Assembly (NCBI RefSeq): GCF_963678635.1
Contig: NC_087067.1
Coordinates: forward strand, 48,463,618-48,527,617
Source: Symsagittifera roscoffensis
Taxonomy: Eukaryota; Xenacoelomorpha; Acoela; Convolutidae
Direction of reading: 5' to 3'
DNA: 64,000 nt
Shown here in pieces: positions 1 to 11,299 of this stretch. Every line of letters starts with the position of its first letter. Position 1 is the stretch's first letter. The translations under genes were made by a program, and so were the position numbers. The notes under the pieces were generated by a model. The model made no database searches. It was not told where the DNA came from and saw only the letters and a list, made by a program, of their open reading frames with translations.

Positions 1-1600
1 TTGTTCTCATTGAATCTATCTTTTCTGATTACACTACTAGAAAACCTGACACCAAAGTTAAAAACTTTACTCACTTGAACTCGTTATTTCAGTGCTGATT
101 TTGTCATCATTAACTTCGAATTTGTAGAAAAATGATGAGTAGACCGCAAATAAAAGATCAAAACTAGCCTCTGCGAAATATCAAATTTTGGTTTCCAGGA
201 CTTTCCATGTATATATATATATATATATATGGGTATGTAAATCCCATGTTCATCATCTGAGCCAAATTTTTCCAACCGAGAAATATTACAAAAAAAGAGC
301 TAAATTTAGTAAAGTCTAGTAAAATTTATTTTTACAGTGCATGACTTTTTTCTGTTTCCTTGCTAAATAGTTCACAATACAGAAAATTAATGCAAATATT
401 GGAATCTGAAATTTCTAGACCTAATGTAATCTAATCAGTTCTTGAAGCCAAATTTTGATACGTTGAAAATGATTAGATCTGATCCGTTGCTTTCGTTGCT
501 TTACAAAAATATTTGTTGTAATTCAAAGTTGTCCAGAATGGATATTGAAAATTTTGTGTTTTAAACAAATTTTTGTTTCAGTTTTTCCTCTAGTAAAATT
601 AAGGGAAAGTTCTATTTTAAAGCTGCAAAAAAATGAAAAAAGAACAAATAAATGCAAGATAGTTACTGAACCATAATCAAATTTGCTTTGTTTAATATGA
701 AAAATTACATAATTTGAAAAGTTTTTTCAATGTCTGACCTTAACTAATATCCAATGTTGTAACTCCACAAAATCGTCTTGATTTATTACAAACAAAGTTT
801 TAACTGTTTTGCAAAAAATTTAGACAAAAGTTGACTTTTCTTTGACTTTTTTGACTATAAACTCACTGCACAAGACGAGAGAATAAGTAGTAGATATGGA
901 ACATCTATATTTTGCATCGAAGAAAAAGTTATTAAATCGAGAGACGCAGTGTCGAAATTCCAACCAGTTTCGAAACTCAATATAGGCGGATGAAACCCGT
1001 GTAATTTTCAACTTGCGTTTTTAAAATCCATTGGTTTTGGTCGATTGGTTGAGGACAGATGTTTCATTGGTTTTTCAAGTATTGCCCTAATATATCAAAT
1101 ATTGCACTAATTCTTCAAATATTGCACTATTGTTTCATATATTTTACTAGTTTTCCAGTTAGGGCACGGAAAGATATTGAACACTTGTGTTTCAAATTGA
1201 ATTAGAAAATCTTTTGCACTTGATGGCATTTTTTTCGTTATTGCTGCTTCACGACGATTGAAGTTACAAGAAACATAGAGGAAAACGTTTGCGCAGAGTT
1301 ATCAATTATTCTAGAACAGTAAAGCGTCCAATATAAATTTTTTAGCTGTTTCAATCCATCTTCCATCATTTCTAATTTTATATTATCGTAGTTGCACAAC
1401 TGGTGTTTATGGCTTAATTAGTGATGCTTCGACCCGGACGAAATAAAAAAAATATTATTTCACAAATATTAGTTTGCTCACGATGTCACTTCTAATGCAT
1501 TTTTGCTATTCATTGCCATTAAAAAATTCCAAGTTTCATTGCACTATCACAATTTGAAAAAAAAAATTCAAAACTGAAACTAAAAAGGAAAGTGGGTTAA
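1..1600. other. gene-free AT-rich flank with a short (AT)n run
   Basis: I see no gene here. The open frames are short, AT-rich and lack recognisable motifs or paired splice sites. The only notable feature is a dinucleotide (AT)n microsatellite at about 209-231. Confidence 0.5.
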
Positions 1601-3200
1601 AAACGCCCTATAAACTATTCCAACATGTTACGTACTTCGATCTAAACTCCTGCTCAATAAAACCAGGTATTAGGAAAGTGTACAGCATTCGTTTTTTAAT
1701 TATGTTTTTTTAGACGCTTTAGAAAAGGTTTTCATTTTTCTCGAAAAATGCTATTTTTCTCAAATCGGAGATTTTAGCTTCACTCGAAAGCAAAGTTTTG
1801 GGGATACTCTCCTGCATAAACAAGTAAGCTATGCTCAATTTTCAGTGCACTAAAGGTATGGCTCTCGGAAAAGCCTTCTTTTTAAAAAATTTTGACCGTT
1901 TTTTGAAATTTTTTGACTTTTTTTGAAAAGTAATGAGAGGAGCGAAGTGGAAGTGTTGTCAGTTCGACTGCATAAAAGGGTGTGCCCGCTTTTCTACACA
2001 AAAGGTTTAAGACCTCGGATCTTGGAAATGTCAACTTTATTTTCTTGCTGTTTTTGAAACTTGTTGATATCCGCGCCAATTTTGAGATTGTTGATTCAAT
2101 CGAAGTGTCATGTTGTGGGCTTCTTTGTTGCATAAACTGGTACGCTCTAGTTTTGATTAAATCAAGTTTAGTTTTTGTGAAAAATCAATTTTGATTGTTT
2201 TTGTGACCATTTTTCAAATAATTTTGACTTTCCTCAAAAACTACCCTATAATATCAAATCTTAAGTATTCCATCGACGGAAGAGATTGTGAGAATTGAAA
2301 AAACCAAAATCGAAGTTGTCACCGTCATTCCACTTTCTTGCAAACTACTCTGCCAAATGTGAGATGTAGAGCTCCTTCGAAAAACAGGTTATGGGAATCT
2401 TCCCGAGGTAAATGACAACGCGGTCTCGGGAAAAAAACAGTTTGCGGGAAATGTCCACTACCGTGCCAAGCTTCGTGATGAGCTCAAATGAAGGAACGGG
2501 TAAAACTATCTTGTTATTTTGTTTTAGTAGAGAAACAACTAAGGTTTGCTTAAAGACTAATGTTTTAAATATTGAAAATACTCATTTCATCAAGCATCAA
2601 TAGATTAAAAAAATTGTAGAAAAAATAAAACAAAAACTTCCAGCTCGGCTCGTAGATCCTGTTTGGTGAAAAGAACTATCATGAAATTGTAGGAGACTTG
2701 ATTTTTTAATTTTATTATGATTTTTTGAGACTCTATAAATGTTTTTTTCATTTTTCGCCAAAGGTTCAATTTTTCTCAAAAATTCTGACCGATTTTCGAA
2801 AAACTGATTACAATGAAAAGACCGTCGTAGAGGACAACCGTTATAGATTTTTTGGCGGTTTTGCAATTTTTTTCGATTTTATTCAAAAGTTTTTGGGTTA
2901 ACTGCACAAGTGGTTTCCCGCTATTGCTCAGCAAAAAAGTTATGGCAAGCGGAAAAGTGAAATATTTCTTTTTGACCGCTTTATGGTAGCTTTTTGACTT
3001 ATCTCGACAACTAATCTACCCATTCTCATATTAATCGCTCAGTCTGAGATTTAGAATTCATTCTAACAACAGGTTACTGGAGTTTTTCCGGCTTATCTGG
3101 CTTCAACGTAATGGGTTCGATCAAAAAAGATTAGATTGTCGGAAAAGTCCAATACCCTGCCAAACTTTATTTTGAGTTTCCTTGTATAAACGGGTGAAAT
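1600..3200. repeat. diverged tandem array, unit about 157 bp
   Basis: A loose unit recurs, beginning CTGCATAAA (or TTGCATAAA) and followed by a GTTATGG-like stretch, TCGGAAAAG and TTTTTGACCG. Clear starts lie near 1812, 1969 and 2127, spaced 157 and 158 bp. A further start near 2900 sits about five periods on. The TTTTTGACCGTTTT part recurs near 1893, 2200 and 2970. Units are strongly diverged and the array edges are approximate. The ORFs across it are not gene-like. Confidence 0.45.
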
Positions 3201-3344
3201 GCATCCCCCTACATACGCAGCTAATGACTGATTTTAGTAGAGAAACAATGGATAACAAGAATAGAAGAGAACAAAACAGATTTTCTATGCCGTCACGTGA
3301 TATAGCCATATCAATGGGTGTTTTCTATTTCTGCTGCCTGAATG

Positions 3345-4330
3345 TTTACCCGCACTAAAATTTCATGGATTCTAACCGATTATATTAGATTTTCAGGGTC
3401 AGTCTTAACAAAAATAAGAAAAAATCTATTTCAATCGATTAAAAATGAAATATTATTTTTTTTGACAAATTACTATCACCCATTATAATCTAATGTAATT
3501 GATTATAATCGATCACTTATGTTTTTTTTTAAATTTTGTCTGAAATTTTCAACACAAAATCTCACAATTTCAAAACAAATTCTCGAAAACTGACAGTTGC
3601 TTTTGATTTAATGCATGTTTTGTTAGCAAAGTGCAAAAATGAAGCTTACTCTAGTTAAGAAAATTCTTATCTTGTTTTCAAATTTTTCCCTTCACAATTT
3701 TTTTTTCTAGATTCTCAAATTTTGCTGACTTTCCGAAGCTTCTTCCCAATTTACGTCCCTCATTCCATAATTTTCCCACATCTCAGATTTAGGCTCATTT
3801 TAGGCTTAAAAACCTGCCCTAGTTGAGGGGGCTGGTTTTAAACATAACGCCCAACCATTTTGATTATACCTCCCCCCTTGTTTGCCACCCGCCATGATTT
3901 TACCCCCCTCGCTTAGTTTATCCTCCCCCACGTTAAGAACCTCCCACCTACGAGGAGGGGTTAATTTCTTGGGGGCTGTTAACTGGAGGAGGGGGATAAA
4001 CGTGAAATATTCAGAGTGCGAGGAAGGGGGTGCAGGGTGAGGGGTTGTGAGGGAGAGAGCCTGGAATGATGTTTGGTGGTGGGGATGATTTTGTTCGCTC
4101 GGGTTTTAGTTTTGCAGAACGGTGCAAAAACTTGAGTAAACGTTTCAGATTTGCAAAAAATAATCGATTTTCATGGATTTTATAAACAGAAAAAAATCGA
4201 TTTTTTGAAACAAAAAATATGGACTATAGTCGATTATAATGGACTTCATTTTTTCATTTTTTTAAAAGAAAAATTCATCAAAATTTATGAAGCGAACACT
4301 GCTCCATAAACCTTAAAATGCAGTCGAAAC
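3345..4330. mobile_element. MITE-like element, AT-palindrome family, with GC-rich hairpin core
   Basis: The left edge carries ACCCGCACTAAAAT near 3349, matching the CCCGCA-type ends of the better copies at 38.95 and 46.02 kb. Clusters of TAATCGATTATAATC-type palindromes lie at 3360-3520 and 4150-4250. Between them, a C-rich arm (about 3830-3950) and a G-rich arm (about 3950-4090) can fold on each other: GTTTATCCTCCCCC near 3915 pairs with GGGGGATAAAC near 3990. I could not find a matching right terminus, so the end is approximate. No coding capacity. Confidence 0.45.
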
Positions 4331-4348
4331 AATCGGCGCTTTTCCATA

Positions 4349-4358
4349 ATACGAGCAG
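4349..4358 (+). repeat. ATACGAGCAG dispersed motif, copy 1
   Basis: ATACGAGCAG sits at the end of a roughly 35 bp stretch (from about 4325) that resembles stretches ending at 29932, 37680 and 38064. It is probably part of a small dispersed repeat. Function unknown. Confidence 0.4.
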
Positions 4359-4599
4359 ACTTGTTTGTGTTTGCTTTGAAACCGGTTGAGATGATGAGAG
4401 GGAGTCGGGTTGAATACGGGGGAGGAGGTTGTGTTACTGTGAACAGGGAAAAGTTTTAGTTATTCAATTTATATTTTTTAAATGCCTTATAGTAAGGCTT
4501 ACATGTTCATTAATTAACCTTCAGTTTCAAGGTAACTATTGATTCCGTAATGTTGCTTAGCTCAACTAACTTTTTTTTAAATTTCTGTACAGTCGCATG

Positions 4600-4922
4600 T
4601 TTTTGTTTAGGTTCAACGAGTGACTTGATTTCTGTTAACACTGTTTACCTCATTGATTCAGCTACACAGCCATGCTTAGGGTATTTAGTTTCCTATGTCG
4701 AATATAAAAACATTTCATAGGATGTATAGTTTGTGTCTCGTTTATTGAGTTTGTTTATTGGCGCCATTGATGCTGTCTGAGATTCTGTAGTAATTTGATG
4801 AAGTACTTGCCAGCTGATGTTGAGTGTGTGTGGTATCTAAAACAGTCGAAGTTGTTATTGATCTACTGTGAAGTTGGAGGATTATTGATTCAGAAATAAA
4901 CTATAGAACTCTCGTTTTTCTA
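4600..4922 (+). repeat. 5' LTR-like segment of degenerate gypsy element 1
   Basis: Positions about 4717-4900 match 10200-10400 and 15210-15425. The shared core includes TTTATTGGCGCC, GATGCTGTCTGAGATTCTG, CCAGCTGATGTTGA and GGATTATTGATTCAGAA. A TATA-like AATATAAAAAC lies near 4699, just upstream of the shared core, as expected for U3/R. The exact LTR ends and the PBS cannot be fixed because sequence diverges on both sides. The gag ATG follows at 4923. Confidence 0.6.
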
Positions 4923-5624
4923 ATGGCGCAGCAAGCAGGATATGGCGCGGGGACGGGGAAGAACCCACTCGGGATTACTGCTTTTTGGCCGAGTAAGTGC
5001 ACGGAGGCACCGATGCTATGGGAGCACTGGATTACTCTTTTTTACCTTGGGGGTAATAGCGAAACAAGCTTTCAATCCAACGGCGTTTTATTTCGTTCGA
5101 ACGTTGACGGATGCTCAAATTGCGGCGCTGCCGGCGGAAGTGGACGGGAAAAACTATATGGAGGCGGAACAAATACTTATTTCTAACTTATATCTTCGTC
5201 TGGGGTAGTGGGGTCAAGACGATCTTTATATTCAGAAATTCCATCTGGATTTGGCATCTACCCGATATCCGAGAGTATTGGACGATTTCGAGAGCGTGTT
5301 CAAAAAGGAAAGGAACGATACGTTCGAAACCTACGATTACTCTCTGGAAAACAGCGGGACGGGGAGACAGTAGAAACGTTTTACTCGGTGCTGAGCGGAC
5401 TGGCGGCCATGTTTGACCTGGGAACACTGGAGCGGCGGATTTTACGAGACGTATTTGTACTAAATATGTCGAATACGGAGGCACAGACTGAACTCTGCCG
5501 TTCTACTAAGACCCAGTATGAGGTTTACCGGATTGCGCTCTCATACGAGCGGGGAGGTAAGTACGCAAAAAAGTACAAAGTTTCCGACGGATGGCTCGCT
5601 GACGGGCTAGGGCGCTCCAGATAA
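4923..5624 (+). pseudogene. gag: gag (capsid region) of gypsy element 1, frameshifted
   Basis: Retroelement Gag, the structural protein of the intracellular particle. The best start is the ATG at 4923 (MAQQAGYG). A frame change falls at the G5 run near 5049-5053, after which the match continues in the frame of 4942 to a stop near 5208, then in the frame of 5208-5624. The last part has the usual gag pattern: QRDGETVETFYSVLSGLA, then RDVFVLNMSN and a C-terminal YERG helix. That spacing (Q..GE.V..FY..L..LA, then a final helix ending in E) is typical of Ty3/gypsy capsid domains. At least two frameshifts make it non-functional. Confidence 0.7.
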
Positions 5625-5714
5625 AGACAGAGCCAATCAGTGCAATCCGCGGTGGCTCTCGTCGGCCGTTTCAACGGGATGACAGAGGAGCCGGCAGGTT
5701 GAACAATCGAGGTG

Positions 5715-5884
5715 GAGCTGATCGGAAGTGTTTCAATTGCGATCAGCGGACACATTCAATTTTACACCGGACCACATTGCAAAGTGTCCGGCGCGAAATG
5801 CCACGTTTAATTTTTTCTATTGGAAAACCGGACACTACGAACGCACATGCCGAGGCCGCAGAACGGCAGGGCGAGGATGTGTAA
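5715..5884 (+). pseudogene. zinc-knuckle (nucleocapsid) remnant of gypsy element 1
   Basis: Frame 1 gives KCFNCDQR. After a shift, frame 2 gives DHIAKCPARN and then KTGHYERTC. Together these look like two nucleic-acid-binding CCHC knuckles in the decayed form C-F-N-C ... H-I-A-K-C and C ... G-H-Y-E-R-T-C. The first cysteine pair of the second knuckle is lost (FNFFYW in its place). Confidence 0.6.
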
Positions 5885-5989
5885 GCTTAATCCATGAAGA
5901 CGCCACCGAAGGAGATCATCACCGACAAGAGTAGGACGAAAGCGCATCGATCTATGGAAGTTCCGTAGGATGGGTGACTACGTCGTTAT

Positions 5990-6410
5990 GTCAATCAAGC
6001 GGAAAAATGAGGAGGAATTGAAAATAGCAGGGACGAAATTAGCATTGAAAATTAACGGACACTCGACACAGACCTGGATTGACAGTGGATCGCCTATATC
6101 AGTTTTCACTATTGGGGAATTAAAACGTACTTTAGCAGAATGTGCAGCTCCACCATATAGATCCAAAGAATGACCAAATCAGAGATTATCGGAATAACAC
6201 GCTGACGCTCATGGGAAATCGGGTTGCAAATCTCCTCTCCAACGGATGGACGATTCAAGCAGCCATCAACGTGATCGGGCTGCATACCATCCATCATCGG
6301 TCAGGATCTGATGCCAGCGCTGGGTCTGATGTTGGTCCAGGCGCTAGCGGAGCAAGAAATACTCAAATCCAGGGGCAGCTAAAAGCCGCTGCCAAGGGAG
6401 ATGATCTGTA
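5990..6410 (+). pseudogene. retropepsin-like protease of gypsy element 1, frameshifted
   Basis: The active-site segment is TWIDSGSPISVF near 6075-6110, with D-S-G in place of the common D-T-G. After frame changes, the C-terminal part reads DLMPALGLMLVQALAEQ near 6307-6357, equivalent to the GRNLLPGISIKL segment of element 2. The protease would cut the Gag-Pol polyprotein. The frame breaks between these two pieces inactivate it. Confidence 0.6.
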
Positions 6411-6739
6411 TGACTGGCAGAAAGCAATTCAGCAAGCAATTCTATAACTTATTCACAGTGTAGGGCGCATATGTAACAATAAAATTGAAGCAGATTCCTT
6501 TAAAAACTTAATGCCGATTCAACAGAAAGCCAGAAGAGTGCCCATCACGCTACAAGGGAGAGTCGATAAACAAACCGATAACCTACTGGCACATTGGACT
6601 ACATTGGAAGAGTGCTCTGACAAAATTTCGTTTCGCCAACCGTTATCACAGTTAAGATGAACGGTTCGGTGAAACTCGGATTGCAATCAAGGGAATTAAA
6701 TAAGCAGGTTCATAAAAATAATCGTCTAACTTTGAAGAG

Positions 6740-7335
6740 CTAATGGATATAATGGGACAAACAATAAAAGAATGGAAAAATGGGGCCGTGTTTTTTACAG
6801 CAAGGGATCTGACGTATGCGCACGGCCAAATACCTCCAAACGCGGATACTATTGAATATTGCAATTTTTCGTTATTGACAAGTCAATCTATGGAACTTAT
6901 CGGTTTAAAACAGGATTCTATGGTTTAACAACCCTGCCTGCGGAACTCCAACGTGTCATGGACGCGATACTTTCAGAGTTTCCATGTGAGCTTGCATTTA
7001 CTGATGACCTTCCAGTTATATCGAAGGGTTCTAAAAATGAGCATATCGCACTAGTCGAGAAAATCCTGAAAAAACTAGACAAAGAAAGTATGGCGCCGAA
7101 ATTAGAGAAATGTAAAGTCGCGATGAAAGAGTGTGAATGGTTGGGTCAACGGACTACAAATTCCAGCATGACTTCGCTGGTGCGGAAAACGAACCCCATC
7201 GACAAGTTAGATCCCCTAAATCGTTGTCACTTTAAGTATTTTATGAGCTCTATACATAGTCTCCATAAACACTTGCAGGCACTCGCGGAATGCTCAGCGC
7301 CGTTGCGGCCGCTACTAAGAAAGAAATATGATTTC
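6740..7335 (+). pseudogene. reverse transcriptase of gypsy element 1, broken
   Basis: DLTYAHGQIP (near 6807) is the finger/palm segment that normally carries the first catalytic Asp. YRFKTGFYGLTTLPAELQ (near 6900) is the conserved palm segment. FTDDLPV (near 6999) is the catalytic Y-x-D-D box with F for Y and T at position x. EKCKVAMKECEWLGQ follows as in gypsy thumb/connection regions. The two halves lie in different frames, joined near 6865-6900. RT would copy the element RNA into cDNA; this copy cannot. Confidence 0.75.
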
Positions 7336-7337
7336 GC

Positions 7338-7757
7338 ATGGACAAGCAAATGTCGATTAGCCTTCTAAACGATAAAGAAAGAGTGGCGACTATCGTTGAA
7401 TTAATTTACTTCGACGTGAAAAAAGTTATCCGGATCGTTTATGATGCTGGCATAATTGCCTCGGGGCCGTCCTGGAGCAACTCGGATCCAAAAGATAGCG
7501 GCCGATCTCTTTTGCGTCTTCATTTTCAAATGCGGCGGAGAAAAACTATTCTACTAATAAACTGGAAATGCAAGCAGTTGTCTGGGGGAATATTTTTGGA
7601 GATTATGTTTAGCCGTTTAACACGATGGATCGAGAGAATAATCTTTTTTGACTATAAATTTGAACAGATGCCTGGGGCCGAAATTGGCTTGTCCGACTAT
7701 TTATCAAGGCACCCAGTGGGGGAAGCATTGCGGGGGAATGCTTACGACAATAAATGA
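7338..7757 (+). pseudogene. RNase H domain of gypsy element 1, frameshifted
   Basis: The catalytic-Asp strand reads IRIVYDAG. A second frame supplies LGAVLEQL and RPISFASSFSN, then NYSTNKLEMQAVVW, the standard gypsy RNase H order. The C-terminal part returns to the first frame as LTRWIERI and DYLSRHPVGEA, ending at 7757. It degrades the RNA strand during reverse transcription. Frame jumps and stops make it a relic. Confidence 0.7.
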
Positions 7758-7759
7758 CT

Positions 7760-8480
7760 GCGGCTAAAATCCGGTCAAAGAAAAACTTCTTCGGTTATGA
7801 ATTGGAGAAAACCACAGGAGTGGCCAAACAAAATCAGGCCAAGATTATTCAATGTTTCAGCCAATGAAAACGAAGAATGCAAACACGGTTGCAAAAGTCC
7901 ACCGGATGAGGGCGAGAAATCATGCGATCACGCATCAACCAATCAAAAGGCAGCAATCAGAGTGTAACAGAATGTAACGACCGAGAAGGCGCGAAAGTAT
8001 TCAAATCCGTTACTAGGTGTCAATTGAGTGAGTTTGAAATCAATTCCAATCCTGTTAATCAAATTTGTAATTTTTCAATGGCGAGCATTAATTTAAAGAA
8101 TTTCAATAAATTTTTACTACTAGGTCCAGAAGTTAACAGTGGGAGCAGCCGTGAAGTTGAAGTGTCGAACGCGAGATTGGAGGCAATAACAACGGGATCA
8201 AGAGACATGAAATGCCACACAGTCATTTCAATTCTATCATCATTTCGGGGGGGGGGGGGGGGGCGTTTGGAGATACTTCCACCGTCCTTTCCAGCGAATG
8301 TGGTGATGTCGGTTATTCTGCTGGACTTCGGACTTTTCAGGCTGAAACTAGTTGAGGCGAATTACAAGGGGGACACCCAGATGCGAGCAATCAAGGAAAT
8401 GGTAGAAATGGAGGGCCCAGATCTCGAGAGGAAAGTCCGCTCAATGGAGGCGTATTTGGGATAACATAGGCACGACTTCG
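7760..8480 (+). other. pol linker between RNase H and integrase of element 1, with a G17 run
   Basis: No conserved domain is visible. An open frame at 7922-8464 encodes a low-complexity, poorly conserved stretch. By position it matches the Ser/Thr-rich linker that separates RNase H from integrase in element 2. A run of 17 G lies at 8247-8263 and would translate to poly-glycine, which is unlikely to be ancestral coding sequence. Confidence 0.4.
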
Positions 8481-8489
8481 ATGTTCGGG

Positions 8490-9260
8490 AGAATTGTCTA
8501 TTGATGGACGAACGACTCGTTATCCCTATACCACTCAGAGAAGCGCTCGTAAACCGTATACATAGTTTCCATCATGGACGAGCAAATTTGTTTCACGCGG
8601 CAAGGGACGTGTGGTTACCCTATCTCCACCGAAGTTTAGTGGCTGCCTCTGGCGAGTGCTAGGAATGTACCGCGGAAGGAAAAAGACTTAAGCCTATGTT
8701 CGCTAAAAGCCTTAAACCTAAGTGACATTGGAAAAATATACGAAACTAAGGGGCCGAACGAATGCCTACTATTAAATTTTTGGTACTATCAGTTAGTTAA
8801 ATGAAAATACGTTCTAGTTGCAGTAGACCTGTTTTCACGGTAGCCGTCGGCTATGATTTGCGGTAACAATAAAGTAATTAGTTCCCAAAATTCTGAAAAA
8901 CTGTATGTCTTAAAATGTAGTGCTGCGGAAATTTGTTATGGATCAAGGGTCTAGTTTTACATCAAAAGCAATAAAATCGTTCTGTAATATCGAGGGAATA
9001 GAAATTACCTGCTCGCCAGTAAACGATCTTGAACTACCGGCTGCGTAGAACGTACAATAGTTTGAAGAACTTTGTCTTAAGCTATGCAACAAAAGAACAC
9101 GGAAACCTTGAATCAATGGTACAACGTGCACTGAGTGCCCTAAGGTTTGCGCACAACGCTACACTCAAGATCACGCCTTTCCAGGCACTTCACGACTGAG
9201 AGGCAAATACGGTCTTCCGAAGAAAAAACCGTCGTCATAAAATCTTACCTGGAAGAAAAC
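8490..9260 (+). pseudogene. integrase (H2C2 and catalytic core) of gypsy element 1, many stops
   Basis: The zinc-binding N-terminal domain reads LVIPIPLREALVNRIHSFHHG, followed by W-L-P-Y-L-H, then SGEC, a stop and ECTAEGK: two His and two Cys in the H2C2 arrangement. The core begins with VAVDLFSR (near 8819), carrying the first catalytic Asp. GSSFTSKAIKSFCNIEGIEI (near 8946-9005) matches the region just after the second Asp. A stop falls inside the expected E-containing helix, and stops are frequent. From about 8855 on, the segment is repeated in unit B at 13845. Confidence 0.7.
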
Positions 9261-9379
9261 ATTTAAGCAAAAACCTGCATGTTTAGATTCAGATGATCCA
9301 CATACAAATTGAATACCTCATCCAACACAAACCAATTGGACTGAAAGATCGGGTGCCGAATAGGATGTGGATATTATAT

Positions 9380-9720
9380 TAACCATCAAAGTGAATCTAA
9401 ACATACGTTAACGCTAGAAAATGTGTCTGTCCTTATGAAGAGCGGTGTAGCAGAGAAAATTAAGCTGTTGACGACAGTCTCGCGTAAACGAAAATACCCG
9501 GAGGCTCCCACGATGCAGGACCTCAAGAAACTCAATAAGGAGCGGTTGTCGAGGTCAAAAACAAGAAAGTCGAACATAAATAGCAAAATTGGGATGACGA
9601 TGAGGATTAAAATTCGAATTTTGAATATGAGCCTGTACGACCGACGAGAATCCTGGCGGGCGCACGAGATGAGACGGAGGCAGGACCGAGTTCCAGCGGT
9701 GCTCTAATCACCCTGCAACT
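9380..9720 (+). pseudogene. C-terminal pol tail of element 1
   Basis: An Arg/Lys-rich open frame (9423-9707) follows the integrase core, as C-terminal integrase tails do. A nearly identical but shorter frame occurs in unit B around 14398-14700. No named domain is recognisable. Confidence 0.35.
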
Positions 9721-10134
9721 AGTCACGGAGACGCGAACGGAGAGAAACTTGACCGACGGAGAACAGAAAAGCCCGAGGCGAGATGTTAGAAACGAAGCGG
9801 AAACTACCTGAGAAGCGAAAAGTGTGCCAAAGGTAAAAGAAGAAGGAGCGGTGCGAGCGGAAAATATTCAAACAAAAAGGCGGGACGGCCGAGGAAGCAG
9901 CGATTGGTTTCTTATTGACGTCAAGATTCCCAATATTTGGATGGGACGGGGTCGAGAAAGAGTTCGAGGAAGCGTACGGCGGTGTCGAAAATAGGATAAG
10001 TAAGGATTGATAGCATTTTCAAGGAGGGGCAAAAGGAGGGGAAGGAGCGAGAGAACGGGATACTAACCGAAAAAAATGCTATCTGAAATTGGGAGAAGAT
10101 TCAGAATCAAAACTCAAAAACTGTACAATTAATT

Positions 10135-10435
10135 CCACAAGGAGAGGGCGGACCGCGGGTCTTAAAACTCGATTCATTTTCTGTCTGTGTAATTTTAAGT
10201 TCATAGGATGAATGGTTTCAGCTTAGTTGTTTTGTTTATCGAGCTTGTTTATTGGCGCCGGTGATGCTGTCTGAGATTCTGGAGTAATTTGATTAAGTAC
10301 CTGCCAGCTGATGTTGAGTGTGTGTAGTATCTAAAACAGTAGAAGTTGTTTCTGATCTACTGTGAAGTTAGAGGATTATTGATTCAGAATTAGTGTTAGT
10401 GTTTTTCTCACCTAGATTCATTTTTGTTGGTAGAC
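10135..10435 (+). repeat. 3' LTR-like segment of gypsy element 1 with upstream purine tract
   Basis: AAGGAGAGGGCGGA near 10138 is a candidate polypurine tract. The segment 10200-10400 matches the 5' copy at 4717-4900 and the unit-B copy at 15210-15425. It may end at GGTAGACA near 10436, just before the adjoining MITE-like element. Unit B carries about 47 extra bp with a TATA-like CATATATAC near 15203 that unit A lacks. Confidence 0.6.
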
Positions 10436-11190
10436 AAAAAAAAATGGACAAAAGAATGGATTTAAATCCATTTCTTCTCGCAAAAACGTAATGCATTATA
10501 GTTTATTTAAAATCCATTATGATGGATTATAAAATAAGTACAAAATCCTATCAAAATGGACTTTTTCCACATTTTTTTGTTTTTTTTTTGTTTCGAGTCG
10601 TGCAAAATTTTGCAAGAATTTCTGCATTTACCAAATGAATAATGCGAAAATTCTGCAAAGTGAGTGTACTCCATTTCTAAACCTAAACTCACACTGACAA
10701 AAAAGTTTTGTTAACCTCTCCCCCTACCTTTTGGCTTTTTGCCTCCTTACAACCCCCCATCCCAACGTTTGCTCCTTTGCCCCTTTGCCCCCCACACTTG
10801 AACCACCCCCAATTTGGCCATCTGGGACACCCCTATAAACTGAACCACACCACCACCTGAACCAACAACCCTTCCATCCACTTGAACCCCCCCCCCCCCG
10901 CTGATCCGGTTCAAGTAGAGTGGGTGGGGGGGGGAAGGGAGACAAACAGGCAAGCATTTTGAGCGATGTAAGCAAAATTCAGCAATTGAGTAACATAAAA
11001 AAGTAACGAAAATTTCAAAGTCGTAAAATAATCAAAAATAACCGGCTCTAGTTTAAAAGGTAGAAAAAATTTCATCTGCACGAAATTCGCATCCCGAAAA
11101 AACCGATTAAAATGGTTTAAAAATGCTTCTGTCGCCTCGAAAAATAGTAATATTATAATCCATTTTTAGTTGATTATTATCAATTTTTTT
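10433..11190. mobile_element. AT-palindrome MITE-like element with C/G-rich core (unit A)
   Basis: AT-rich palindromic clusters (ATCCATTATGATGGATTATA type) lie at 10.44-10.56 and 11.11-11.19 kb. A C-rich block at 10.71-10.94 kb lies between them and includes a C13 run at 10887-10899. GGTTCAAGTAGAGTGGGTGG after that run can pair with the C-rich TTGAACC segments before it. The layout matches the 3.35-4.33 kb element. The ORFs across the GC-rich core are composition artefacts. Confidence 0.45.
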
Positions 11191-11299
11191 TCACTTTTGT
11201 TCATGGAACTTTTATCGGTTTCTAATCATGGAACTCCAATGCGGGTTTCCACCATTCTCGGGTGTTTGGTAATCGAAATGAAAAATAATATACTGTTCT

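Larger units (their letters stand above)
4600..10435 (+). mobile_element. degenerate Ty3/gypsy LTR retrotransposon (element 1)
   Basis: LTR-like repeats at about 4.72-4.90 and 10.20-10.43 kb flank, in order, gag, CCHC-type knuckles, an aspartic protease, reverse transcriptase, RNase H, an H2C2 integrase domain and an integrase core, all on the + strand. The order protease-RT-RNase H-integrase is that of Ty3/gypsy. Every domain is broken by frameshifts or stops, so the copy is inactive. Several frames and motifs (DSGSP in the protease, the LTRW..R RNase H segment) resemble element 2 at 53.3-61.8 kb, which suggests one clade. Its 3' end is also present in the duplicated block at 13.8-15.45 kb. 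Confidence 0.85.

Noticed and set aside
10724-10975. Gly/Pro-rich - strand ORFs
   Set aside because: Produced by the C/G-rich MITE core and a homopolymer run. Absent from the unit B copy.
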